A stretch of 52,081 nt of DNA. Origin: Eubacteriales bacterium (GTDB lineage: Bacteria; Bacillota; Clostridia; Christensenellales; Aristaeellaceae). Both the position numbers and the translations under genes were made by a program. Under the pieces are notes generated by a model. That model was not told the origin of the DNA. It searched no databases and was given only the letters and a program-made list of their open reading frames with translations. The DNA lies in contig JAQUWD010000023.1 in NCBI GenBank assembly GCA_028693055.1, positions 1 to 52,081 on the forward strand. The letters run 5' to 3'. Positions 43,544 to 51,510 of this stretch are shown here, in pieces. Within the stretch, counting starts at the first letter, position 1, and each line of letters starts with the position of its first letter.

Positions 43544-44773
43544 ATGGAAAGGCAGTATGTCCGCTCGGAGCGCGCCCATTTGATGTGCCCACAGATGCAC
43601 TTTGGAATTTTTTGTACAATCTCCCTCCGTTATGACGAGCAAAAGCTGCTCCAAACGCTAGATACTTTGGCAGAGGCTCATCCCTTTTTGAAGTGCCTTA
43701 TCGCGGATGACGAGAACGGCAGTCCCTTTTACAGCGTCCAAGCCCAGTCCCAGATTCGTTTAAACGTGAGTAAAAGCCCGCAAAGAATGAGCGAGGATTA
43801 TCAGGCGCTTTCCACGATGGGCTGGAACGTGTATACGGATGGATTGCTTCAAGTCATCGTCTATCCCGGCGACGACGGCTTTGATATTCTATGGGTTGCT
43901 CATCATTTGCTTTGCGACGGGCGAGGTCTGCTTTCGCTGGTGCAATCCTTCGCGGACTGCTACGGCAAAGGAAGCAAACCGGTCTATGTGGAGGAGCGCC
44001 TGCTGCAATCCATGGACGACCTTCCCAAGGGAAGCAACCTGCCATGGATTAGTCGTTTGATCATTGAACAGGCGAACCGACGTTGGAAAGAGGAAAAGCA
44101 AAAGGTCCACTATTCGGAGTATCAAGCCTTTGAAAAGAATTACAACCAGCAAAAAAGGCTGGATATCCAAATAGAGCGCAAATCCCCACAGGAGCTTGCC
44201 AAGCTAGTCGAACAATGCCACGAAAGCGGCGTTTCCCTCAACGATTATCTGGTTGCGCAGATGATGCTGAAGCACTCTACCAAAAAGGTAATCATCGCTG
44301 CGGATATCCGAGAGGATCTTACGCTAAATCGCGAAGGAAGCCTTGGAAATTTCTCCACCGCGTTCAGCGTTACCTGTAAAGCAGCCGGCGACGATTGTGT
44401 TAAGTTGGCCAAGCATGTTGCCCGCCAAACGAAAGCATGCTTACAAGCGCCCCGCAAAAAGCTGCTGGTGCTGGCCTGCTATTTCCGCATGAACCCCGAG
44501 CTGATGGATGCGGTTGCGATTTCGACGCTGGGCGGCTATCCCAGCAAAGCCGGATTGTTTGTAGGAACCAATTTGTTTGGCTATCAGTCGGGTACGGGCT
44601 ACAGCTTATCGAACCTTGGTAAAATCACAAGCGACATACTCTTGCAGGCTGTGTTTATCCCAGCGGCTTCTCCGGCCAATCAAGAAAATATAGGCGTTCT
44701 CACCGTCAATGATAGGATGTCCGTTTGTACCGTCCGGCCAATCAGAACAAAAGAAAAGGAACACGAACAATGA
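43544..44773 (+). CDS. Condensation-domain / acyltransferase-like protein
   Basis: A 409-residue member of the CoA-dependent acyltransferase (condensation, C-domain) superfamily. The catalytic motif HHxxxDG is at 120-126 (HHLLCDG). A stretch near 290-300 (GSLGNFSTAFSVT) resembles the conserved second-half motif. Stand-alone C-domain proteins acylate alcohols, amines or polyketide-type acceptors; no carrier protein, NRPS or PKS is nearby. It follows the TetR gene by 16 bp and overlaps the next gene by 4 bp (ATGA), so it is part of a TetR-controlled unit. Confidence 0.75.
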   Translation: MERQYVRSERAHLMCPQMHFGIFCTISLRYDEQKLLQTLDTLAEAHPFLKCLIADDENGSPFYSVQAQSQIRLNVSKSPQRMSEDYQALSTMGWNVYTDGLLQVIVYPGDDGFDILWVAHHLLCDGRGLLSLVQSFADCYGKGSKPVYVEERLLQSMDDLPKGSNLPWISRLIIEQANRRWKEEKQKVHYSEYQAFEKNYNQQKRLDIQIERKSPQELAKLVEQCHESGVSLNDYLVAQMMLKHSTKKVIIAADIREDLTLNREGSLGNFSTAFSVTCKAAGDDCVKLAKHVARQTKACLQAPRKKLLVLACYFRMNPELMDAVAISTLGGYPSKAGLFVGTNLFGYQSGTGYSLSNLGKITSDILLQAVFIPAASPANQENIGVLTVNDRMSVCTVRPIRTKEKEHEQ

Positions 44774-47700
44774 AAATAATCCCTACCCTCAATTTCGCTG
44801 GGCAATGCCGGGAAGCTATTCAAACCTATGCTCAGGCCTTTGGTGGAAGCATCAGCTGCATGATTACCTATGCCGAAGCAAATGATCCGGCATACATGCC
44901 CTTGCTAAAGGATAACGAGAAGGATTATCTGTATCACGCTGAGCTTATTTTAGGCACGCAACGAATCATTATGAGCGACCATGTGGATATCCAATTTCAA
45001 ACCTGCTACTCCAACTTTCTGACCATCTTCTATGACGACAAGGAAGAAGTAGAAAAGGCCTATGCGCTCCTGAAAGAAGGCAGCAAAACGATCTATCCTA
45101 TCGGCGGTTCCAAGGTTAATATTCCATTACCCGGCGACATGGTGAGTATCGGAATTGATTTGGATGGCACCTTCTATTTTGGCATTGGAAAAGATATCAC
45201 CCCCAGCAAACTGGATTGGAAAAACGCGGATTTAAAGGCGCGTAAGGAATTTCAAGACGACCTAGCCAAAAGAAACGCTTCTACCAAGCTAGCGATTGAC
45301 CATAAAACGATCGGTAAGGAAATACTCAGTGAAAAAAAGCAGTGCTTTGAATCCGCTAACATGTCTTTTACCCCTTACGCTTGCGCCATGCTCCAATGGC
45401 AGCGCAAAAGTAACCGTGCTTCCGGCGGAGTAACGCTAGGAATGCAAATTGAATTTAAGTATGAAGCAGAACAGGTGTTGTGGGAGGAGGGACTGCCCTG
45501 TTACATCGGTCTTGATTTTAGCATCAGCGCACATTTTGCCGATACGCTAGGCTTCAGCTGTGACGCCCCTGGTACAGACCCCAAGACTTGGTTCCGTAAA
45601 CCGGAAATCTCCAAAGATACCGGCCTCATGCTGAATATTCACACAGAAATTGGATTGACGGCAGGCTGCGGCGTTCCGCGAATCTTGTATGTCGCTATTC
45701 GCGGATATGCATTTATGGACTTTACCATCAACGTGGGCGTACAAAGTAGACTACAGGCAGAAATAGGCGCAGGCGTTCAATTGAAAGCAAAGTTTATTCT
45801 ATTCTCGTGGTCAAAGACGCTATATAAATACACCTATACCTTGTTTGACACCGGCAGCGTTCAAAACGCATTGATGAATACCGGATTACAGCAGGCAAGC
45901 CAAGGGAGCTCATCGCCCATCCTTACCATGGCGCAAATCAACTCTACCACGGAATCGTTACTATTAGGCGGCGGCGTGATACAGGGCGCACAGAATTATG
46001 GACAGTATCCGCAGCAGATGCAGACAATCAGCGATGAGTTAAGCTCTCTTGACGAAAACATTCGCATCCTCAAAATTAGAAATCGTCTGCTTGGTTTTTG
46101 GATCGCCAATGTTCAACTGGAAAACGGCGATGTGCGTCCCCGGTTACTGTGGGTCAACCTGCTTGACGGCACGAAGCACGGGCTTGTAGGAACCATTCCA
46201 GATAATGAATATGTCTACGATTTTGATATTGACTGCGGCTCTTACGAAGCGCTAGGGGCTGACCCGGCCAACAATTTCGGCAGCGACGTTATTGGCGTGG
46301 CGGTGGTTAGCGGCACACGGGACGGCGTGAAGGAAAACCCGACAGAGGAGGAGCGAACCGCACAGCTAACCCTTGCCAACAGCCAAAAGCGCTGGTACAC
46401 CGGCACAATGGTTTGGGAAAACGAGGTTTGGCCCCAAGCGATCAGAACCGACTTTTGGCAGTCCTGCATCGATACGGATAACGAAGTGGGCAACTTTGTC
46501 ATGCCGCGAGTCAAAATGCTTACCCAACCTTATGGATCCGGAGCAGATATGATTTTGTATACTGCCGGATGTCTGCGCGACGAGGACGACGGATATTATA
46601 CCCTTATTACCGCAGCTCCAAAGAAAGCCAACCAACTCCTGTACAAGAACCAATTCTATTTCACGCTCAACGAAGACAAGGCGATGCTTGTAGAAGACAT
46701 GGCGCTTTACGATGCGTTGACGGTTTGGTCCAAGAAAAAGGGCAGCGCGAACCAATATGCGCCGCCTATAGTACTGTTGGCGCGAAACAGCGCAGACCAA
46801 AAGGATGCAGAAATCACAATGCTCGTACAGATGGGCGCAAATCAGTATAATGAGCTCGTTTCGTATGAGGGCAACATTTCTACCATGACGCCGCTGAACG
46901 TTGCCCAGCCGAATCGAACCAACCAGCAAACAGAGGGCTTGCTCTTTTTGGAGGCAGACACAAGCAGCGACGGCAGCCTGCTAAAAGCAATCTTTTGTCA
47001 GATATCAAACGATGCTAAAATTAGCAAGATCAGTCCGGCTATCAGAAGCTTTGGCATACTGGTGAGCGCCGACAGATTATCCACATGCACCTTCTTTATC
47101 GGAGATGAAGCCCAGGACAACAAACATCTTTATGCCTATTGGCCCCAGTCCTCGGATCCATCCTCTGAAGAACCCACGGATCCATCAAAGAAGCATGAGG
47201 CGAATTACCGTGTCAGAGCATGCATGATCGACTGGAAAAACAAGCTGGCCTCCCAGCCCTTCACATTGCTACAATTGACCTCGCTTCCGCTTCGGTGCTA
47301 TTTGATGGATTATCACACCTCGAAATCTTATCTTGTTCCGGATGGATATTTCCTCACCAGCCCAGCAGATGATCACTCCAAATATTCTCTGGTCAATTTC
47401 CGGTTTACCCCGACGCTATCCGTTTCCATGGGCGCCGTTACCATAGATAAGCCGGTGATAACAGCCGGCGATCCCCTTACGTTGACCCTCACGGTAACCA
47501 ATACCGGATCCATGGTGGTAGATTCCTTTGATATCATGGCAACCTTTAGCTCTTCTCATAGGGGCGGCGGTGATTTCAAGCTTACCGTCAACGCGAAGGA
47601 ACCGTTGAGCAACGCCATCCAGCATCTATCCAATGGCATCGTTGAGCGTCAAAGCGGCTTTCGCTCGCTTTTCCGCATTCCCAACCTATGCGACGATCTA

Positions 47701-48879
47701 ATCGATAGCAATGTCAAGGTCACGGAAATCCAATATGCCAATGGCGGAATGATGGGCGTAAGCTCCTCCGACACTCAATTAAACGGCTTCCTGCCCGGTA
47801 CAACGCAAACCTTTCAGGCGACGATTACCTCTGTCCCAACCAATTGGAAGGGTAACTACAGCATGACAACAAAGCTGTTAAGCGTAAGCGGTTCCTTTAG
47901 CCTGAACACCATGAGTAATGAAAGGGCAATGTCCTCCACGATGGCATCCGGCGAACAGCCGCCTTACTACATCGCCTATACAGCCGATGCAGATACCGGG
48001 GACACCACCCGCACAGAGTACTATGTGGACGCTAACGGCAACGCACAGAAGCGCACACTCCCCCAAGAGGCCAACACAATCGGCGTATACCGTTACAACA
48101 TGAAGGATGGTCAGCGTATGGATGAAGCAACGGTGCCGCTTGTCAACAACGACCTTACGCTAAACGGCGGTATCGTATCGTTCGATACCAAACCCTACGC
48201 CTCTTTGTTCCTAAGCAACTATGTGAATACCAGCAATGAAGCCACCAAGGACGCGCCCATATTGGTTGCCACCATTGAAGACGATGGGCAAGAAATCGAA
48301 ACCTACCGTCGAGAATTTGAACTGCATGTGCATGACGCTTTCGGTTATATGACGCAGCTACCGCTACAAACCCTTACCGGCGGACGCGGCTACGAAGAAA
48401 TTAAGCTATCCGTTATCAGTGACAATGCAAAGTTTGACGAGTTTGATACTCATGATAATACTTTGACATTGCATGCAATTACCAGCTTTTCCTTCCTGAA
48501 GCAGCCCCAGTCCGTTACCGTGTACGACGGCGAGACAGCCACGCTATCGGTTGAGGTGAGCGATTCCAACGGCCCGTTCACCTATCAATGGCAGGTTCGC
48601 TATCCAGATGGAACATGGCGCAATGTGCCGGGGGCGACCAGCCCGACCCTCAGCATCCCTAACGCAACCCAGGGAATGAGTGGACGAGTCTATTGGTGCG
48701 TGGTTTATGACAGTAGTTTAGCCGGTCGCTCTTCTTCCGAAGCGACGTTAAACGTCTTGGCTGTGCCCAACGTACCTGTTACAGGAGACAGCTTCCCATT
48801 GTTTGCAATCCTCGTGCTTTTATGCGCTAGTGCGCTGACGATGCTGCTTTTCTTAAAGCAACGGAACAAAATGATGTAA
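44770..48879 (+). CDS. Chimera: VOC/PhnB-like N-terminus fused to a large cell-wall surface protein
   Basis: A 1369-residue ORF. Residues 1 to about 111 match the VOC/PhnB-type dioxygenase-like family (starts MKIIPTLNFAGQCREAIQTYAQAFGG). From about residue 112 the sequence is unrelated: beta-rich, secreted-type sequence, with an Ig-like domain at about 1250-1335 (QPQSVTVYDGETATLSV...YTYQWQV...YWCVVYD) and a sortase-like sorting signal at the end: VPVTGD, a hydrophobic stretch and KQRNKMM. No signal peptide exists, so as written the surface part could not be exported. The VOC domain is short of its usual C-terminal third. The junction is near 45100-45115. An in-frame deletion joining two genes, or an assembly error, would explain it. 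Confidence 0.7.
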   Translation: MKIIPTLNFAGQCREAIQTYAQAFGGSISCMITYAEANDPAYMPLLKDNEKDYLYHAELILGTQRIIMSDHVDIQFQTCYSNFLTIFYDDKEEVEKAYALLKEGSKTIYPIGGSKVNIPLPGDMVSIGIDLDGTFYFGIGKDITPSKLDWKNADLKARKEFQDDLAKRNASTKLAIDHKTIGKEILSEKKQCFESANMSFTPYACAMLQWQRKSNRASGGVTLGMQIEFKYEAEQVLWEEGLPCYIGLDFSISAHFADTLGFSCDAPGTDPKTWFRKPEISKDTGLMLNIHTEIGLTAGCGVPRILYVAIRGYAFMDFTINVGVQSRLQAEIGAGVQLKAKFILFSWSKTLYKYTYTLFDTGSVQNALMNTGLQQASQGSSSPILTMAQINSTTESLLLGGGVIQGAQNYGQYPQQMQTISDELSSLDENIRILKIRNRLLGFWIANVQLENGDVRPRLLWVNLLDGTKHGLVGTIPDNEYVYDFDIDCGSYEALGADPANNFGSDVIGVAVVSGTRDGVKENPTEEERTAQLTLANSQKRWYTGTMVWENEVWPQAIRTDFWQSCIDTDNEVGNFVMPRVKMLTQPYGSGADMILYTAGCLRDEDDGYYTLITAAPKKANQLLYKNQFYFTLNEDKAMLVEDMALYDALTVWSKKKGSANQYAPPIVLLARNSADQKDAEITMLVQMGANQYNELVSYEGNISTMTPLNVAQPNRTNQQTEGLLFLEADTSSDGSLLKAIFCQISNDAKISKISPAIRSFGILVSADRLSTCTFFIGDEAQDNKHLYAYWPQSSDPSSEEPTDPSKKHEANYRVRACMIDWKNKLASQPFTLLQLTSLPLRCYLMDYHTSKSYLVPDGYFLTSPADDHSKYSLVNFRFTPTLSVSMGAVTIDKPVITAGDPLTLTLTVTNTGSMVVDSFDIMATFSSSHRGGGDFKLTVNAKEPLSNAIQHLSNGIVERQSGFRSLFRIPNLCDDLIDSNVKVTEIQYANGGMMGVSSSDTQLNGFLPGTTQTFQATITSVPTNWKGNYSMTTKLLSVSGSFSLNTMSNERAMSSTMASGEQPPYYIAYTADADTGDTTRTEYYVDANGNAQKRTLPQEANTIGVYRYNMKDGQRMDEATVPLVNNDLTLNGGIVSFDTKPYASLFLSNYVNTSNEATKDAPILVATIEDDGQEIETYRREFELHVHDAFGYMTQLPLQTLTGGRGYEEIKLSVISDNAKFDEFDTHDNTLTLHAITSFSFLKQPQSVTVYDGETATLSVEVSDSNGPFTYQWQVRYPDGTWRNVPGATSPTLSIPNATQGMSGRVYWCVVYDSSLAGRSSSEATLNVLAVPNVPVTGDSFPLFAILVLLCASALTMLLFLKQRNKMM

Positions 48880-48902
48880 AATAGATTTCCGAACATGGAT
48901 TC

Positions 48903-48936
48903 AACAAAAGCCGTCAAACAATCGACGGCTTTTGTT
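48903..48936 (+). terminator. Terminator after the chimeric surface-protein gene
   Basis: AACAAAAGCCGTC (48903-48915), 8-nt loop, GACGGCTTTTGTT (48924-48936). The T-rich right arm serves as T-tract; GTCTTTC follows. Confidence 0.7.
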
Positions 48937-48958
48937 GTCTTTCAGCCCAAGAACATAG

Positions 48959-49186
48959 CTCACAGGTCTTATCGTTTTCATCCATCGCTTTGCATTCCTA
49001 GGCGGCCTGTTTTTAGTTGCCACAGGGGATGAGAAGGACGCCGCAGACCTAAACGAAACCGTGGATTGCATGATGAAATGGATTGAGCGTAGCGAGGTTT
49101 TTGAATACGGAGATTTTCCCAAAAGCGGAATGTGCAACATGGCAAATCCCGACGGTAAAATTGACGAAATGCTGGGAATCTCATAG
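48959..49186 (+). pseudogene. 3' remnant of a flavodoxin/NAD(P)H-reductase-like gene
   Basis: An open frame of 75 codons with no start codon, ending TAG at 49184-49186. It reads GGLFLVATGDEKDAADLNETV, then WIERSEVFEYGDFPKSGMC. This resembles the C-terminal part of flavodoxin-fold NAD(P)H-dependent FMN reductases (assignment weak). An in-frame TAG lies at 48956. The rest of 48880-49250 holds the terminator and nothing else I recognise. Confidence 0.45.
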
Positions 49187-49250
49187 CAGCAAATTTTTCT
49201 GCCGCTAAAGCTACGCCCAAAACGAAGCAAAGCTTAAGAAAGGTGTTACT

Positions 49251-49832
49251 ATGCTTTTAGATTTACTCAAGAAAAGATATAGCTGCAGGCAGTTTTCCCA
49301 AAGGAAAATCGATCCAAAAACCATTGACTATATTCTGGAATGCGGAAGGTTGTCCCCCTCGGGCGGAAACGAGCAACCATGGAAATTCGGAGTGATAACG
49401 GACCCCGCTATCATCCAGCAAATCGCCCAAGCAGCAAGCGTGAACGTTCCCCAAAAATGGATTGCAACTGCGCCCCTTATCATTGTTTTGTGCACGCAGC
49501 TATTTGACTGCGCTAACGATGAGCTTGGCTTGCATCGTTTTCCTTCTGTTCATGAACAGCTGCAGCACATGGACAGAGCCCTTTACTCCATCGTCAACAT
49601 GGAAGAGCATCAGACAAAAATACCCGGAGAACATATGGTGTTGGCAGCTCTTGAGCAGGGCGTCTATTCCACATGGATCTCCAGCGTCGATTGCGAGAAG
49701 GTCGGCGAGTTGTTAGGGCTAAAGGGATATCTTGCGACCAATGTGCTCGCGTTTGGCTATCCTGAAAAAAATAGAAGCGTAACCTCCAAAAAAGGAAAGG
49801 ACAGCATCCTCTTTTTCAACCATTTCACTTAA
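49251..49832 (+). CDS. Nitroreductase-family flavoprotein
   Basis: A 193-residue FMN-dependent oxidoreductase. The N-terminal KKRYSCRQFSQRKIDPKTIDYILECGRLSPSGGNEQPWKF holds the R-S-R-x-F and SG/PSGGNxQPW-type FMN contacts. GEHMVLAALEQGVYSTWISSV and LAFGYPEK are later family marks. Members reduce nitro-compounds, flavins or enones with NAD(P)H; the substrate is unknown. A GAAAGGTG site precedes the ATG. Confidence 0.88.
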   Translation: MLLDLLKKRYSCRQFSQRKIDPKTIDYILECGRLSPSGGNEQPWKFGVITDPAIIQQIAQAASVNVPQKWIATAPLIIVLCTQLFDCANDELGLHRFPSVHEQLQHMDRALYSIVNMEEHQTKIPGEHMVLAALEQGVYSTWISSVDCEKVGELLGLKGYLATNVLAFGYPEKNRSVTSKKGKDSILFFNHFT

Positions 49833-49884
49833 GAGCCCCATCTTCTTCGCAACCATACCTCTACAAACTTTCGCACAAAAGTTA

Positions 49885-49915
49885 TTGACTTGGAGTTAAC
49901 TTCAAGTGCTATACT
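49885..49915 (+). promoter_or_regulatory. MerR-type promoter of the aldo/keto reductase gene
   Basis: TTGACT (49885-49890), 19-bp spacer, TATACT (49910-49915). The spacer carries an imperfect palindrome ACTTGGAGTTAACTTCAAGT (49888-49907). A 19-bp spacer with a CTTGGAGT-type dyad is the hallmark of promoters twisted by MerR-family activators. No merR gene is in the window. Confidence 0.82.
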
Positions 49916-49957
49916 GAAAGCACCCCATGGACAACCATCCAAATAGGAGGACAGAAT

Positions 49958-50920
49958 ATGAAGTACACAGCCCTTGGAAATTCTGGAATTCAAGTTTCTA
50001 GCTTTTGTTTAGGCTGTATGAGCTTCGGCGACCCCGCCAGCCAAATGCACGCTTGGACGCTGAACCCTCAGCAGACAGACGACATTGTCGCCCATGCCTT
50101 GGATTTGGGCATTACCTTTTTCGATACCGCCAATACCTACTCCGCGGGAACCAGCGAGGAATACTTGGGGCAGGCAATCAAAAACCATACCACCCGAGAC
50201 CGTGTAGTCTTAGCGTCTAAGGTGTACTTTAACGAAGGCCACCTTTCCAAGGCGGCGATTGAGCGGGAGATCAACGGCACCCTTTCCCGGCTGGGAACAG
50301 ACTACCTAGACCTGTATATCATTCATCGTTTTGATTATACAACGCCTATTGAGGAAACCATGGCGGCTTTGGACGGTCTGGTAAAGGCTGGAAAGGTACG
50401 CGCACTGGGCGCATCAGCCATGTATGGCTATCAATTTCACAACATGCAGTTCTGCGCGGAGAAAAACGGATTAACGCCCTTCGTTTCCATGCAAAATCAT
50501 TACAACCTGCTGTATCGAGAGGATGAAAGAGAGCTCATCCCCCTGTGCGAACAGATGAACGTAGCGCGTACTCCCTATAGTCCGCTGGCGGCGGGGCGGC
50601 TCAGCCGTCTGGAATGGAAGGCCAATACCCTGCGCAGCCAGACTGACAAGACTGCCGTATCTAAATACGACAGCACCGAGCAGCAGGACTCCGTTATCGT
50701 AGCACGGGTTGACGAGCTGGCAAAGAAGCATGGAGCTACCATGACGCAGATCGCATTGGCTTGGCATTTTGTTAAAGGCGTAGCCTCCCCCATCATCGGC
50801 GCAACAAAGCAGCAATATTTGGACGATGCTGTAGGCGCGTTAGCAATCAACCTGACCGCCGAGGAAGTCAACTATCTGGAGGAATGCTATCTACCCCACA
50901 AAATCGTCGGGGCCATCTAA
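49958..50920 (+). CDS. Aldo/keto reductase
   Basis: A 320-residue NADPH-dependent oxidoreductase. The family signature is visible: GNSGIQVSSFCLGCMSFG at the N-terminus, D..N.Y tetrad parts in FDTANTYSAGTSEEYLG (Asp, Tyr) and VLASKVYF (Lys), LDLYIIHRFDY (His region), and SPIIGATKQQYLDDAV near the C-terminus. It resembles YajO/YhdN-type reductases that reduce aldehydes and ketones. Control by a MerR-type activator fits a response to toxic aldehydes or related electrophiles. It is convergent with the GNAT gene with a 4-bp stop overlap. Confidence 0.92.
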   Translation: MKYTALGNSGIQVSSFCLGCMSFGDPASQMHAWTLNPQQTDDIVAHALDLGITFFDTANTYSAGTSEEYLGQAIKNHTTRDRVVLASKVYFNEGHLSKAAIEREINGTLSRLGTDYLDLYIIHRFDYTTPIEETMAALDGLVKAGKVRALGASAMYGYQFHNMQFCAEKNGLTPFVSMQNHYNLLYREDERELIPLCEQMNVARTPYSPLAAGRLSRLEWKANTLRSQTDKTAVSKYDSTEQQDSVIVARVDELAKKHGATMTQIALAWHFVKGVASPIIGATKQQYLDDAVGALAINLTAEEVNYLEECYLPHKIVGAI

Positions 50921-51426
50921 AGCACAGTCGGCCGGAACACTGGACGATAGCAGTAATCAAGATAATCGCCAGAAAAGCTGTCTGCACCGCTATTCGTTCT
51001 TCTTTGCTGTAGCTCAAAGCCTACGCTTTCGTACATTCTCTGTGCAGGCAGAAGGTTGCCGCTGGTGGTAACGAGAATCCTTTGCGGGTGCAGCATCAGG
51101 ATTCGGCTTACTGCCTCCCGCAGCTGTGCGCTACCAAAGCCTTTGTATTTCTGGCTTGTCACTATACAGTTATGGCCGATTTCCACATGATCAGGCAGCC
51201 GTCTTGGGTCCCATGAGGCTAAGCCAATGGGCTGGCCGTTAAGCGTTGAAATAAAGCCATAACGATCCGCAATTTCTGGATGGTCATAGAAGAATGCGTC
51301 AAAGTCGTACCAGTCCCTTTGCCAATGCTCTGCGCATCTAGGATCAAAGGCATATCCGTCAATCAGCAGCTTTGCGAGTGTTCCGCGGGGAAAAGCTGTA
51401 ACTCTTTCAAACGTAAGCAAGGTCAT
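50917..51426 (-). CDS. GNAT-family N-acetyltransferase
   Basis: A 169-residue acetyltransferase. Acetyl-CoA-binding motif A is VTSQKYKGFGSAQLREAVSRIL (QKYKGFGSAQL resembles Q-x-x-G-x-G/A); ILVTTSGNLLPAQRMYESVGFEL is motif B. Substrate unknown. Start choice is uncertain: ATG 51426 has AGGAGAG very close, TTG 51420 (better spaced) or ATG 51441 are alternatives. The stop overlaps the aldo/keto reductase stop on the other strand by 3-4 bp. Confidence 0.82.
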   Translation of the reverse strand: MTLLTFERVTAFPRGTLAKLLIDGYAFDPRCAEHWQRDWYDFDAFFYDHPEIADRYGFISTLNGQPIGLASWDPRRLPDHVEIGHNCIVTSQKYKGFGSAQLREAVSRILMLHPQRILVTTSGNLLPAQRMYESVGFELQQRRTNSGADSFSGDYLDYCYRPVFRPTVL

Positions 51427-51464
51427 CTCTCCTACAAGCATATTTTTTGGGGGGAAATCAACGA

Positions 51465-51500
51465 AGGGTCAGGGGCTTTCGCCCTTGACCCTTCGTTGCT
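51465..51500. repeat. Strong hairpin between the GNAT gene and the last gene
   Basis: Long stem-loop with arms CGAAGGGTCAGGGGC and its near-complement GCCCTTGACCCTTCG around a TTTC loop. No T-tract follows on either strand. The core GGTCAGGGGC/GCCCTTGACC matches the short hairpins at 23044 and 27464. Confidence 0.65.
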
Positions 51501-51510
51501 AAAAGCCATG

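Noticed and set aside
46366-46929. 187-residue minus-strand ORF within the chimeric surface gene
   Set aside because: Antisense shadow with unlikely composition; the plus strand is clearly coding.
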